The notes: a model not told the origin generated them from the sequence alone. A stretch of 64,000 nt of DNA from Renibacterium sp043789415 (GCF_043789415.1 NZ_JBDLLW010000001.1:1302001-1366000); one strand, 5' to 3'. Shown: positions 16,458 to 24,869, counted from the first letter of the stretch. Translations and numbers: made by a program.

Positions 16458-17009
16458 ATGAGCGTTGAAACCATTCCCACCGGATTGACCACCGGCACCT
16501 GGGCCCTCGATAACTCGCACAGCCAGATCGGCTTCACCGTTCGCCACGCCGGAATTTCAAAGGTGCGCGGCGAATTCACCGATGCCAGCGGTGCCGCCGT
16601 GGTCGGCGAGAGCCTCGCCGACTCTTCGGTACAGGTCACCATCAAGTCCTCCAGCTTCGACTCAGGTGATGCCAACCGCGACGGCCACGTCCGCGGCGCT
16701 GACTTCTTCGACGTCGAGCAGTTTCCGGAGCTGAGCTTCAACTCAACCTCGGTAACGGCTTCCGGTGAGACCTACCAGCTGACCGGCGATCTGACCATCC
16801 GCGGCATCACCAAGCAGGTCACCTTCGACACCGAATTCAACGGAGTGGCGGTTGACCCCTTCGGCAACACCCGTGCAGGTTTCAGCGCACAGACCGTGAT
16901 CAGCCGTAAGGACTTCGGGCTGACCTGGAATGCCGCTCTGGAAGCCGGTGGCGTCCTGGTGGGCGATAAGGTCACCATCAACATCGAGGCAGAATTCACT
17001 GCCGCCTAA
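16458..17009 (+). CDS. YceI family protein
   Basis: A 183-residue lipocalin-like beta-barrel of the YceI family, which binds isoprenoid lipids such as polyprenols. The family pattern is visible as WALDNSHSQIGFTVRHAG near the N-terminus, DRDGHVRGADFFDVEQFP-like spacing (here NRDGHVRGADFFDVEQFPEL) and the terminal GVLVGDKVTINIEAEF. There is no signal peptide, so it is probably cytoplasmic. The ATG at 16458 has TAGGAG upstream. A strong terminator follows at 17022. Confidence 0.92.
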   Translation: MSVETIPTGLTTGTWALDNSHSQIGFTVRHAGISKVRGEFTDASGAAVVGESLADSSVQVTIKSSSFDSGDANRDGHVRGADFFDVEQFPELSFNSTSVTASGETYQLTGDLTIRGITKQVTFDTEFNGVAVDPFGNTRAGFSAQTVISRKDFGLTWNAALEAGGVLVGDKVTINIEAEFTAA

Positions 17010-17021
17010 GGGTTTGTTCTG

Positions 17022-17073
17022 AGGCCGCCGTACCGGATCGACTGTCGATGAATTCTGGTACGGCGGCCTTTTT
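17022..17073 (+). terminator. Rho-independent terminator after the YceI gene
   Basis: A perfect 13-bp stem AGGCCGCCGTACC (17022-17034) / GGTACGGCGGCCT (17057-17069) with a 22-nt loop runs into a TTTTT tract, 12 bp after the stop codon. Confidence 0.92.
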
Positions 17074-17135
17074 GTGCCCTGTTTTGTGACCTCCGCTTCC
17101 TATGCAAAAGCGCTGAACAGCAATACAGTGTTGCC

Positions 17136-17876
17136 ATGAGTACACCCCCAGAGAACCCGAATCCAGGCCAGCCAGGCGAACAGCCTGTGCAGCCTCCCGC
17201 TGATCCTTATCAGGCGCCTGGTTATCAGGCACCTCAAGGGGTGCCACCCGAGCAGCCCGCGGCCCCTCAGCAGCCTTACCAGCAGCCCGGTTACCAAGCT
17301 CCGCAAGGCGCCCCGCAGTACCAGCAGCCCGGCCAGCCGCAGTATCAGCAGCCCGGCCAGCCCGGTCAGGGGAATTTCCAATTCCAGCTGCCCACGGACA
17401 CTCCCAAATCTTTCGATGAGGTGCTGCCCAAGGGCGGCTTCTCCGGAATCTTCAATCTGGGCGGACTGCCGCAACTGCTGAAGATCTCCTACGTGCTCTG
17501 GCTGATCACCGCTGGGATCTGGCTGCTGACCACCATTTTCGGTTTTATCGGCAGCCTCGTGCTGCTCGGCCAGGGCGATAATCTCTTTGGCGTCTACGTC
17601 GAAAGCGGCTACTATCGCGGACTCGGTATTAGGGGAATCATCATTTCGATCATTGCCCTGGTCGTGATCGCAGCCATCGTGGTCTTCGCGATGAAGCTCA
17701 AAGAAGGGCTGCAATGGGCGCGATTCGCCTTGACTGCGGTAGCCGTAGTCTCCATCATTCTGACCGCCTTCGGTGCTTGGGTCAGCCTGATCGGCATTGT
17801 CGCCACCGTGCTGATGTGGTTGCCGGAGTCGACGGCGTGGCTGAATTCACGTCGTAGCGCACCGCCAGTCGGCTAA
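17136..17876 (+). CDS. Pro/Gln-rich N-terminal membrane protein, paralogue 1
   Basis: A 246-residue protein of unknown function. Residues 1-85 are low-complexity Pro/Gln/Gly/Tyr with repeats of the YQQPGQP type. Four hydrophobic segments follow (YVLWLITAGIWLLTTIFGF, IGSLVLLGQ region, IIISIIALVVIAAIVVFAM and a long last one around SIILTAFGAWVSLIGIVATV). The next gene has the same plan and MSTP start, so they look like a duplicated pair. TACAGT (17124-17129) lies 6 nt before the ATG, suggesting a leaderless mRNA. The disordered tail on a small helical bundle resembles actinobacterial cell-envelope proteins. Confidence 0.8.
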   Translation: MSTPPENPNPGQPGEQPVQPPADPYQAPGYQAPQGVPPEQPAAPQQPYQQPGYQAPQGAPQYQQPGQPQYQQPGQPGQGNFQFQLPTDTPKSFDEVLPKGGFSGIFNLGGLPQLLKISYVLWLITAGIWLLTTIFGFIGSLVLLGQGDNLFGVYVESGYYRGLGIRGIIISIIALVVIAAIVVFAMKLKEGLQWARFALTAVAVVSIILTAFGAWVSLIGIVATVLMWLPESTAWLNSRRSAPPVG

Positions 17877-17890
17877 TTCAGTTCACTCAC

Positions 17891-17936
17891 AGAGTGGTCG
17901 GGGTAGGGTTGAATTCCCACCTCGGCCACTCTTTTT
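17891..17936 (+). terminator. Rho-independent terminator between the two membrane paralogues
   Basis: A 17-bp stem with G-T pairs, AGAGTGGTCGGGGTAGG paired with CCACCTCGGCCACTCT, is followed by TTTTT (17932-17936). It lies 14 bp past the stop of the first paralogue and 25 bp before the second. Confidence 0.88.
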
Positions 17937-17961
17937 AACCGCAAAAACCCCAAGGAACCCG

Positions 17962-18657
17962 ATGAGCACGCCACATCCCGGAGAACCAGCCAATCCTGAT
18001 ACTCCGGATTCCGCTTCGCCCCAGCCCGGCCGTGGGCAGTTCCCCGAAATCGCTCCGGGAGTGCCGCGTTACGGCCAATACGCCCCACCCGGCTATCAAT
18101 CCCCGTTCCAGCAGGAACAGGCGAATCAGCAACAGAATCCCGGCTTCGGATCCAGCTCTGGGCCCTCCGCACCGGCGGGTAGCGCAGTCCCTCGACAGAT
18201 CAAGAGCGCCTTTGCGCTGATCCTGCTGGCGGGTGCCATTATGCTGGTCAGCGCGGTGAGCAGCGCCTTCCTGGCCAATTCTCCTGAAATGCGCGCCGCG
18301 CTGCTCAATCAAATCAAGCAATACCCGGGGATCGACTCCTCGGGCATCGACATCTCCTCGGTGATCACCGGATCGATAATCTTCGCCGTGGTGCTCGGCT
18401 TTGTGTTGGCCGGGCTCTATGCGCTGATCGCCTTCAAGATCCGCGCCGGGCGCAATTGGGCCAGAATCCTTGGCACCGTGCTGGCTGTCTTTTCCCTGGG
18501 GTTCCTGATCGCCTTCAGCCCGCTCGTGCTCTTGCAGGTGGGCTTCGGCATTTTCGGTATCATCTACTGCTGGCTGCCGGCCAGTAGAAGCCATTTCGAA
18601 CCGAAACCCCGCGTCCCCGGCAACTATTCAGGCGGTAGCGGTTCCGGCCTCAGGTAA
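17962..18657 (+). CDS. Pro/Gln-rich N-terminal membrane protein, paralogue 2
   Basis: A 231-residue protein of unknown function. Residues 1-75 are disordered (Pro, Gln, Ser, Gly), followed by helices at FALILLAGAIMLVSAVSSAFL, SIIFAVVLGFVLAGLYALIAF and ILGTVLAVFSLGFLIAFSPLVL, then a final one near GFGIFGIIYCWLP. The motif IAFKIRAGRNWARI matches the paralogue's FAMKLKEGLQWARF, so helices 2-3 are homologous. Its last 30 bp overlap the convergent rex gene. A terminator separates it from paralogue 1, so it probably has its own promoter. Confidence 0.8.
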   Translation: MSTPHPGEPANPDTPDSASPQPGRGQFPEIAPGVPRYGQYAPPGYQSPFQQEQANQQQNPGFGSSSGPSAPAGSAVPRQIKSAFALILLAGAIMLVSAVSSAFLANSPEMRAALLNQIKQYPGIDSSGIDISSVITGSIIFAVVLGFVLAGLYALIAFKIRAGRNWARILGTVLAVFSLGFLIAFSPLVLLQVGFGIFGIIYCWLPASRSHFEPKPRVPGNYSGGSGSGLR

Positions 18658-19347
18658 CCGTTGCGCATGGTAGGCGAGAATCTGCAGTTCAGTCGCCATA
18701 TCGACCTTGCGCAGGTTGACGTGGTCTGGCACCTGCAAGAGCACCGGGGCAAAGCTCAGAATGCTCTGCACTCCGGCCTCAATCACCCGATCGCAGACCG
18801 CTTGCGCGGCTTCAGCGGGAAGCGCCAGCACCGCCATATTGGCTCGGGTGCGCCGCAACACGTCTTCCAAGTGGCTCGCATCAGAAACCCTCAGCCAGCC
18901 GACCTCCTGACCAATCAGCAGCTGATCCTGGTCCAGCAGGGCGACGACGTCGAAGCCTCGTGATTCGAAGCCTGCATAACGCGCCAACGCGCGTCCCAGG
19001 TTACCCGCGCCGATAATGGCGACCCGCCATTCCTGGGTAAGGCCCAGCGCGACGGCGATCCGGCGGCTCAGGAACTGCACTTCGTAGCCGACGCCCCGAG
19101 TACCGTATGAGCCCAGATAGGAAAGGTCTTTCCGCACATTGGAGGAACTCACCCCAGAGGCTTCGGCGAGTTCCTCCGAGGAGACCCTTTCGGCGCCTTC
19201 CGCGAGTAAGGCATTGAGCGCCCGCAGGTAAAGAGTCAGCCTGGCCACAGCGGCCGGCGGTAGGGTCCGGGCCTGAGTTTCCAGTTCCTGGGCAGGCAGG
19301 CTGCCAGCACCTTCTGCGGAATTCAGTGGAAACTGCGGCGTAGACAC
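18628..19347 (-). CDS. rex: Redox-sensing transcriptional repressor Rex
   Basis: Rex senses the NADH/NAD ratio and represses respiratory genes such as cydAB and nuo. The 239 residues show an N-terminal winged helix (SSEELAEASGVSSSNVRKDL) followed by YLGSYGTRGVGY, and a Rossmann domain VAIIGAGNLGRALARY that binds the dinucleotide. The GTG at 19347 follows TAGAGT (19354-19359) with 6 nt between, suggesting leaderless transcription. The resB/ccsB and menaquinone genes nearby are respiratory, but no obvious Rex operator was found ahead of them. Confidence 0.95.
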   Translation of the reverse strand: MSTPQFPLNSAEGAGSLPAQELETQARTLPPAAVARLTLYLRALNALLAEGAERVSSEELAEASGVSSSNVRKDLSYLGSYGTRGVGYEVQFLSRRIAVALGLTQEWRVAIIGAGNLGRALARYAGFESRGFDVVALLDQDQLLIGQEVGWLRVSDASHLEDVLRRTRANMAVLALPAEAAQAVCDRVIEAGVQSILSFAPVLLQVPDHVNLRKVDMATELQILAYHAQRLPEAGTATA

Positions 19348-19384
19348 ACCACAACTCTAGATCTTCGCAGAAGACAATCCCAAG

Positions 19385-19675
19385 TCAGTCGTTCTTCGGG
19401 CGGCTCTGGCGGTCCCGTAACAAACGACGCATTCGCTCCGGGTCGATGGTCCAGAAATCGCGTTGCACCCCGTCGATCAGCAGTACAGGGACTTCCTCGG
19501 CGAATTTCGCATAGTCGGGCCGTAACCGTCCGTGTTCGTCCAGAATGGACTGCTCCAGCACGGAGAGCCCGAATTCAGCGCTGATTGAGGAGGCCAGTCG
19601 TCTCGCCTCCGCGCAGAGGTGACAGTCGGGCTTCACTACGAGGGTCACTGCTTCGGGTAGCGGGGTTGGGCTCAC
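19385..19675 (-). CDS. Glutaredoxin-like / DUF836 thioredoxin-fold protein
   Basis: A 96-residue thioredoxin-fold protein with a redox-active CXXC in VVKPDCHLCAEARRL near the N-terminus and the cis-Pro segment EEVPVLLIDG. This size and motif fit the glutaredoxin 2-like (DUF836) family, which often neighbours rex in actinobacteria. The GTG at 19675 is chosen because upstream sequence codes for no conserved residues and overlaps the divergent HAD gene. Confidence 0.82.
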   Translation of the reverse strand: MSPTPLPEAVTLVVKPDCHLCAEARRLASSISAEFGLSVLEQSILDEHGRLRPDYAKFAEEVPVLLIDGVQRDFWTIDPERMRRLLRDRQSRPKND

Positions 19676-19746
19676 CTGACCACCGTACTTCAAAGTCAGC
19701 CGGGGCGGCTTAGGGTAAAACCACGAAAACTGGCTAAACTCGTAGC

Positions 19747-20559
19747 ATGCCCGAAGTGAATAGCGTTGTAGTCGAGGCATCTTCGACTACCTCTGAGCAC
19801 CAGGGCGAAGCTGCATTTTTCGACGTCGACAACACCCTGATGCGTGGGGCCAGTCTCTTTCACTTGGCCCGCAAAATGTATCAGAAGAAGGCTTTCACAC
19901 TGCGTCAGGCCGTCGGTTTCGCCTGGAAGCAGGCGAAATTCATCCTGCGCGGCGAAGATCTGGATGATATTCATTCGGTACAGAATTCTGCGCTCACCCT
20001 GGCTGCGGGCATCAAGGCGGATTTCGTCACCAATGTCGGTGAGGAAGTCTATGACGAGATGATCGCCTCGAAGATTTGGCCTGGCACCAGGGCGCTCGCC
20101 GAGCAGCACCTCAGGGTGGGCCGCAAGGTCTGGCTGGTGACGGCGACACCCATTGAGGTTGCGGATGTGATCGCCTCGCGGCTGAACCTCACCGGCGCCC
20201 TTGGCACGGTGGGGGAAATCAAAGACGGCGTCTACACCGGCAAACTGGTCGGCGAAATCCTGCATGGACCGGCTAAAGCGGTGGCCATCAAAAAGCTCGC
20301 CGGGCAGGAAGGCCTCGAGCTGGAACGCAGCTGGGCCTATAGCGATTCCTATAACGACATTCCGCTGCTTACCTCGGTGGGCCATCCGGTGGCGATCAAC
20401 CCGGACGCCAAATTACGCCGTCATGCCAGGGATCATAACTGGCCGATCTATGACTTCCGCTCCGGACGGCGGGCTGCTACGCGCGGGCTGCGGGTGGCAA
20501 CAGCCGCTGGCGTGGTTTACGGGCTGTGGCGTGGATTCAGCCGGATTCGCAACCGCTGA
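19747..20559 (+). CDS. HAD-IB family hydrolase (SerB-like)
   Basis: A 270-residue HAD-superfamily phosphatase. Motif I is FFDVDNTLMRG (about residues 25-35), motif II lies in WLVTATPIEVAD, and motif III/IV is AYSDSYNDIPLL. The helical cap and spacing place it in subfamily IB with phosphoserine phosphatases and lysophospholipid-type phosphatases; the substrate is not known. A terminal hydrophobic segment (AAGVVYGLWRGF) may touch the membrane. TAAACT (19735-19740) lies 6 nt before the ATG. Its synteny with BldC-like and bS22 genes resembles the SerB1 region of mycobacteria. Confidence 0.88.
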   Translation: MPEVNSVVVEASSTTSEHQGEAAFFDVDNTLMRGASLFHLARKMYQKKAFTLRQAVGFAWKQAKFILRGEDLDDIHSVQNSALTLAAGIKADFVTNVGEEVYDEMIASKIWPGTRALAEQHLRVGRKVWLVTATPIEVADVIASRLNLTGALGTVGEIKDGVYTGKLVGEILHGPAKAVAIKKLAGQEGLELERSWAYSDSYNDIPLLTSVGHPVAINPDAKLRRHARDHNWPIYDFRSGRRAATRGLRVATAAGVVYGLWRGFSRIRNR

Positions 20560-20582
20560 GACTCGCGCTTAAGACGAAGAAG

Positions 20583-20605
20583 GCCCGCCACCGGTGGTGA
20601 CGGGC
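20583..20605. terminator. Bidirectional hairpin between HAD and bS22 genes
   Basis: GCCCGCCACC (20583-20592) pairs with GGTGACGGGC (20596-20605) through one G-T pair. On the minus strand, downstream of the bS22 gene, it is followed by a pyrimidine-rich CCTTCTTCGTCTT. It could end both convergent transcripts. Confidence 0.6.
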
Positions 20606-20618
20606 CAGGCACAAAGCC

Positions 20619-20717
20619 TTACTTCTTATTGCGACGCTGGTGACGAGTCTTGCGAAGCAGCTTACGGTGCTTCTTCTTCGCCATCCGCTTGCGGCGCTTC
20701 TTAATTACTGAACCCAC
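20619..20717 (-). CDS. 30S ribosomal protein bS22 / AURKAIP1-COX24 domain protein
   Basis: A 32-residue, very basic protein whose reading GSVIKKRRKRMAKKKHRK is diagnostic of the small ribosomal protein known as bS22 in mycobacterial ribosomes, related to the mitochondrial AURKAIP1/COX24 domain. The GTG start at 20717 has GAGGA about 5 nt upstream. It lies beside the BldC-like gene as in Rv0500A-Rv0500B. Confidence 0.93.
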   Translation of the reverse strand: MGSVIKKRRKRMAKKKHRKLLRKTRHQRRNKK

Positions 20718-20804
20718 AAAGTCCTCACAAACTTGTTTCCTGGGCTAACCGCCAAGGAGTATCAACATAATTGACCGATCTGGATCTTTACTAGGGTACA
20801 GCCT

Positions 20805-21017
20805 CTAGGCGGTCTCCGCCGAACCGCCGAAACCGAGGCTGCGCAAATGCTCTGAGACGGCGTTCTCCGGAACCCGATAAGAACGACCGAATTGCACCGC
20901 CGGGAGCTCCCCAGAACGGATCATTCGATACACCGTCATCTTTGACACCCGCATCACTTCCGCGACCTCGGCCACGGTGAGAAAACGTACATCTGAGAAT
21001 GTGTTTCTCTCAGCCAT
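20805..21017 (-). CDS. BldC-like MerR-type helix-turn-helix DNA-binding protein
   Basis: A 70-residue protein made of one winged helix-turn-helix: FLTVAEVAEVMRVSKMTVYR followed by MIRSGELPAVQFGRSYRVPE. This is the BldC/excisionase-like family; in Streptomyces BldC binds direct repeats cooperatively and times development, while homologues in non-sporulating actinobacteria are of unclear role. The ATG at 21017 gives the family's usual length; an ATG at 21053 would add 12 residues. It is followed by the bS22 gene. Confidence 0.9.
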   Translation of the reverse strand: MAERNTFSDVRFLTVAEVAEVMRVSKMTVYRMIRSGELPAVQFGRSYRVPENAVSEHLRSLGFGGSAETA

Positions 21018-21176
21018 ATCTGGAACCCTTCGCTCTTGAGTTGAAATGCACAACCCACGGCGGCAGGATCACCTGACCGCATCAAAGTTACTCTAGATGC
21101 TGAAGTGACCAATGTGAAAGTGCTTTACCATAACTTTATATTGCGGAGCCTTAGCCACGCCACAGTGTTTACATAT

Positions 21177-21212
21177 TTTTCACTCATACTGACGCATCGT
21201 GATGAGTGAAAA
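21177..21212. repeat. 11-bp perfect inverted repeat
   Basis: TTTTCACTCAT (21177-21187) is repeated inverted as ATGAGTGAAAA (21202-21212) with a 14-nt loop. It lies 22 bp past the arsR-type gene stop and 160 bp upstream of the BldC-like gene. It could be the terminator of the former or an operator for the latter. Confidence 0.5.
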
Positions 21213-21233
21213 TGCCGTTGACGGCTGGGAGCG

Positions 21234-21677
21234 CTAGTCTCGACGTCGGCCAAACTTCGGCAGATTGGCCAGCAGATCCGCCGCCTTGGTGGCGGCCCGC
21301 CCCACGCTACGCCCGATTTGCTGGGGCATTGAATCGGTGTCGAGTTCAGCCTCGGGGGCTAGCGCCAGACCGGGGGCCGACTGCGGTTGAGCGGCCCGGG
21401 CAGGCGATGCGGCTCGGGGAAGCCCGAAACTATCCAGCCACTCGGAGACCGAGCTCAACGGGCCTGGCTCGAGCCGGTAATAACGGCGTTGCCCGTCAGC
21501 ACGCATGGCCACCAGCTCTGCTTCCCGGAGCACCCGTAGATGCTTGGAGACGGTGGGCTGACTCGCCCCCAATTCTTCGACTAACTCACCTACAGCCTTA
21601 TCGCCGCCGCGCAACGCCAGCAGAATATCCCGTCGGGTTCGCTCTGCAAGTACGGTAAAGACATCTTCGTTCACCAT
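21234..21677 (-). CDS. ArsR family transcriptional regulator
   Basis: A 147-residue winged-helix regulator. Residues 1-85 carry the ArsR fold (LAERTRRDILLALRGGDKAV, LGASQPTVSKHLRVLREAEL, ADGQRRYYRLEPGPL). The usual metal-binding ELCVC motif is absent, so it is probably not a classical metal sensor. The C-terminal 60 residues are Ala/Pro-rich and not conserved. TAGGGT (21684-21689) is 6 nt before the ATG, suggesting leaderless mRNA. Targets are unknown. Confidence 0.88.
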   Translation of the reverse strand: MVNEDVFTVLAERTRRDILLALRGGDKAVGELVEELGASQPTVSKHLRVLREAELVAMRADGQRRYYRLEPGPLSSVSEWLDSFGLPRAASPARAAQPQSAPGLALAPEAELDTDSMPQQIGRSVGRAATKAADLLANLPKFGRRRD

Positions 21678-21776
21678 GGAACTACCCTAACGACATATAA
21701 CCGAATTGGCATCTCTTCAACCTGAAAGACTGCCGGGAATTCACTGGCGATCCCCTGCCTCTCCGCCCGATCAAGG

Positions 21777-22122
21777 CGCCCGAGGGACCCGAGCTGAGCT
21801 TGCGAAGCTTGGGAGCATCGCTCTCGGGGAGCGTCCCGGGGCCACGCGCCCGAGGGCCCCGCTTCGAGGAACGAGAAGTGGGAGGGCCCATCCGAAATAG
21901 AGTGGGACGCTGGGCCCACGGCATCGAGGGACCCACGCTGAGCGGAGCGAAGCTTGGGAGATGACGGGGAGGGCCCCATCGTGGCGCTAAGAGAACGAAC
22001 AAGGCCCCTGCCCGAGCCCGCGAGGGAAAGGGGCAGTTCGTGAACGGACACTATGGGAGCGTCCTGGGCCCACGCGCCCGAGGGCCCCGAGCTGAGCCTG
22101 CGAAGCTTGGGAGGGCGTGGGG
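21777..22122. repeat. Cluster of four GC-rich GGGACCC-type repeat units
   Basis: This fills most of the 447-bp gap between the arsR-type gene and acuC. Units at about 21777-21815, 21845-21887, 21913-21972 and 22067-22122 share CGAGGG(A/C)CCC, then CTGAGC..GCGAAGCTTGGGAG. Several are framed by GGGCCCA. The last unit ends GGCGTGGGGAC directly against the acuC stop. The same family appears at 11302-11416. Between units 3 and 4, 'gccccTGCCCGAGCCCGCGAG...GGGGCAG' can form a further hairpin. No coding capacity is evident. Confidence 0.68.
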
Positions 22123-22124
22123 AC

Positions 22125-23333
22125 TTAGTCGAACCAGGGGTCCAGGCCGTAGAGCGGGAAAATCTCCTTACGGGTCGCCATCACCGCGCGGTCGAGCGCA
22201 TCAGCGGGATTGTAGCCGACTTCCCAGGACCGCCACCAGATATCCACCTCGTCGCCCATCAGAAGCGGCGCCTGAGCCCCGAACTGCGCACTCACGCGTT
22301 CCCGCCAGGCAAGCGGGGTCTCGGTGCGCAGCGGAACCGCTTTGCCGCTCACAATGGCGATCAGATGGCTCCAGACCCGGGGAACCACGTTCACCACGCT
22401 GTAGCCTCCGCCACCAACCGCGAGCCAACGCCCCTCGCAGAGCTCATTCGCCAACGTGGAAAGGCTCAGTGCAGCTTCGCGTTGCGCATCGACGCTGGTA
22501 TTCAAATGAGTCAGCGGATCATCCCGATGCGAGTCGCAGCCGTGCTGCGAAACGATTATTTCAGGACCGAATGCCCGCACGATCTGCGGCACTACGGCGT
22601 GGAAGGCGCGCAGCCAGCCACCGTCACCGGTGTGCGCAGGCACGGCGATGTTGACCGCTGAGCCCAGCGCCTGCGGGCCGCCGATCTCATTGGCGAAGCC
22701 GGTACCGGGAAACAGGAACAAACCGCTCTCGTGCAGCGAGACGGTCAGCACCCTTGGATCGTTATAGAAGATGCTCTCCGTGCCGTCCCCGTGGTGAGCG
22801 TCGATGTCGATGTAGGCGACCTTGCTGACCCCGGCGTCGAGCAAGCGCTGGACCGCTGCGGCGGCGTCGTTGTAGATGCAGAAGCCGCTGGCCTTACCAC
22901 GGCTGGCGTGATGCATGCCCCCGGAAAAATTGACGCCCCGCTGGGATTCACCCGAGAGTATCGATTCCACGGCGAGCAACGATCCGCCGACCAGCCGCGC
23001 ACTGGCCTCATGCATTCCGGCGAAGGCCGGGGTCTCCTCGGTGCCGAGTCCGCGGTCCTCTACGGTGTGAGGATCCGCGCTCACCGAGCGGACCGCCGCA
23101 ATATAGTCGGCGTCGTGCACTGTGAGCAGCTGCTCATCGCTGGCCACATAGGGCTTCAGCACGGAGACGCCGTCCCGCTCGAACAAGCCCAGTTGCTCGG
23201 AGAGCTCGGCCGTCAGCGCGAGCCTCGCGGGTGACATCGGGTGGCTCGGTCCGAAGTCGTAAGCGGTCAGGTCGGAGTCCCAGACCACGCAGGTAGCCGG
23301 GGCGAGCAGCTTTGCATCAGTTGGCGAAGACAT
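22125..23333 (-). CDS. acuC: Acetoin utilization protein AcuC / class I-type histone deacetylase family
   Basis: A 402-residue Zn-dependent deacetylase. Visible motifs are HPMSPARLALTAEL near the N-terminus, YIDIDAHHGDGTESIFYND (metal site with Asp/His), SLHESGLFLFPGTG and VSQHGCDSHRDDPLTHL. AcuC in Bacillus removes the acetyl group that inactivates acetyl-CoA synthetase, so this gene may regulate the acs product at 51626. The ATG at 23333 is chosen; TAGCCT lies 7 nt upstream. A GC-rich repeat touches the stop codon. Confidence 0.9.
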   Translation of the reverse strand: MSSPTDAKLLAPATCVVWDSDLTAYDFGPSHPMSPARLALTAELSEQLGLFERDGVSVLKPYVASDEQLLTVHDADYIAAVRSVSADPHTVEDRGLGTEETPAFAGMHEASARLVGGSLLAVESILSGESQRGVNFSGGMHHASRGKASGFCIYNDAAAAVQRLLDAGVSKVAYIDIDAHHGDGTESIFYNDPRVLTVSLHESGLFLFPGTGFANEIGGPQALGSAVNIAVPAHTGDGGWLRAFHAVVPQIVRAFGPEIIVSQHGCDSHRDDPLTHLNTSVDAQREAALSLSTLANELCEGRWLAVGGGGYSVVNVVPRVWSHLIAIVSGKAVPLRTETPLAWRERVSAQFGAQAPLLMGDEVDIWWRSWEVGYNPADALDRAVMATRKEIFPLYGLDPWFD

Positions 23334-23459
23334 CTCTGACAGGCTACGTGATCCGGGGCACCGTGGCGCAATCGGGACGAACTGCCCCACACTCGGGCAA
23401 AAGTGGTTTACTACTTGTCAGATCAGCATTTTCTTTCGAACAAGAAAGTTTCCCTTTCG

Positions 23460-24869
23460 ATGGCCAAGAGTCAGCCCGCCTGGCGCCCGCAGCACGAACG
23501 CGGTCGTTTCGCTTTCGTTGCTGCGCTGCGGGATTTCATCGACTCAGTGGCCAGTTCCTCCCCCGCACGCCTGGCGCTGATCGTCTTCATTGTGGTCATC
23601 ATGTTTTTCACCACTTTGCTCTCGCTTCCTGCGGCAGCCACCAACGGCCAGGTGACTCCTTTTCACGACGCGCTCTTCACCGCGGTCTCCGCGGTCTGCG
23701 TCACCGGACTGACTACCGTCTCGACGGCGCTGCACTGGACGTTCTTCGGCCAATTGGTGATCCTGATCGCCATTTTCGTCGGCGGCTTAGGCATCCTGAC
23801 ACTGGCCTCGCTGATGGCCTTGATGGTCTCCAGACGCCTCGGTGTCCGCGGCAAGCTGATCGCTCAGGAGGCGATGAACGCCGGGAAACTGGGTGAAGTC
23901 GGCACCTTGCTGCGCATCGTGATCACCACCTCGGTCGCCGTCGAAATCATTCTCGCGCTGGCGCTAATCCCGCGCTTCATCATCCTGGGCGAGCCCTTCT
24001 GGCTGGCTGTCTGGCACGGAGTGTTCTACTCGATCTCAGCCTTCAATAACGCCGGTTTTACACCGCATTCCGACGGCCTAGTGCCCTACGAGGCCGACCC
24101 CTGGATCCTCACTCCGCTGATGGTCGGAGTCTTCCTGGGCTCCCTCGGTTTCCCGGTGATGATGGTCTTGCTCAGCAACGGCCTGCGGATCAAAAAGTGG
24201 AATCTGCACACCAAGCTCACCATCCAGGTCTCCTTGATCCTGGTACTGGTGGGTATGGTCGGCTTCGCGGCCTTCGAGTGGACCAACTCGCGGAGCATCG
24301 GGAATCTCTCCGACGGCGATAAACTGCTGCACTCGCTCTTCGCCTCCATCATGACCCGGTCCGGGGGCTTCAATCTGGTGGATATGAATAGCCTGGATCC
24401 GGTTTCCCGGGTTTTCACCGATGCGCTGATGTTCGCGGGCGGCGGTTCGGCGTCGACGGCGGGCGGCATCAAGGTCACGACGCTCGCGGTGATGTTCCTC
24501 GCGATTGCCGCCGAGGCGCGAGGCGACGCCGACGTCAAGATTTATGGACGCACCATCCCGCAGGGGACTATGCGAGTGGCGATCTCGGTGATCATCATGG
24601 GCGCGACCTTCGTCTTGCTCGCCACCGGGGCGCTGCTGATCATCAGCGATGCCCCACTGGACACCGTGCTCTTCGAGGTGATCTCCGCCTTCGCCACCTG
24701 CGGCCTGAGCACCGGTTTGAGCGGCCAATTACCGCCCGCCGGAGTCTATGTGCTGGCCGCTTTGATGTTCGCCGGCCGAGTGGGCACTATCACTCTCGCT
24801 GCCGGTCTTGCCCTGCGCCAGCGCCGCCAATTGTTCCACTATCCCGAAGAGAGGCCGATCATTGGCTGA
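23460..24869 (+). CDS. trkH: Potassium uptake protein TrkH/KtrB family
   Basis: The membrane subunit of a Ktr/Trk-type potassium uptake system, 469 residues with about ten helices and four pore-loop repeats. Pore filter candidates are TAVSAVCVTGLTTV, SISAFNNAGFTPH, IMTRSGGFNLVD and SAFATCGLSTGLS, the last with the typical CGLSTG. The ATG at 23460 is preferred (MAKSQPAW); an upstream start at 23403 lacks similarity. It overlaps trkA by 8 nt, consistent with a coupled two-gene operon. Confidence 0.92.
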   Translation: MAKSQPAWRPQHERGRFAFVAALRDFIDSVASSSPARLALIVFIVVIMFFTTLLSLPAAATNGQVTPFHDALFTAVSAVCVTGLTTVSTALHWTFFGQLVILIAIFVGGLGILTLASLMALMVSRRLGVRGKLIAQEAMNAGKLGEVGTLLRIVITTSVAVEIILALALIPRFIILGEPFWLAVWHGVFYSISAFNNAGFTPHSDGLVPYEADPWILTPLMVGVFLGSLGFPVMMVLLSNGLRIKKWNLHTKLTIQVSLILVLVGMVGFAAFEWTNSRSIGNLSDGDKLLHSLFASIMTRSGGFNLVDMNSLDPVSRVFTDALMFAGGGSASTAGGIKVTTLAVMFLAIAAEARGDADVKIYGRTIPQGTMRVAISVIIMGATFVLLATGALLIISDAPLDTVLFEVISAFATCGLSTGLSGQLPPAGVYVLAALMFAGRVGTITLAAGLALRQRRQLFHYPEERPIIG

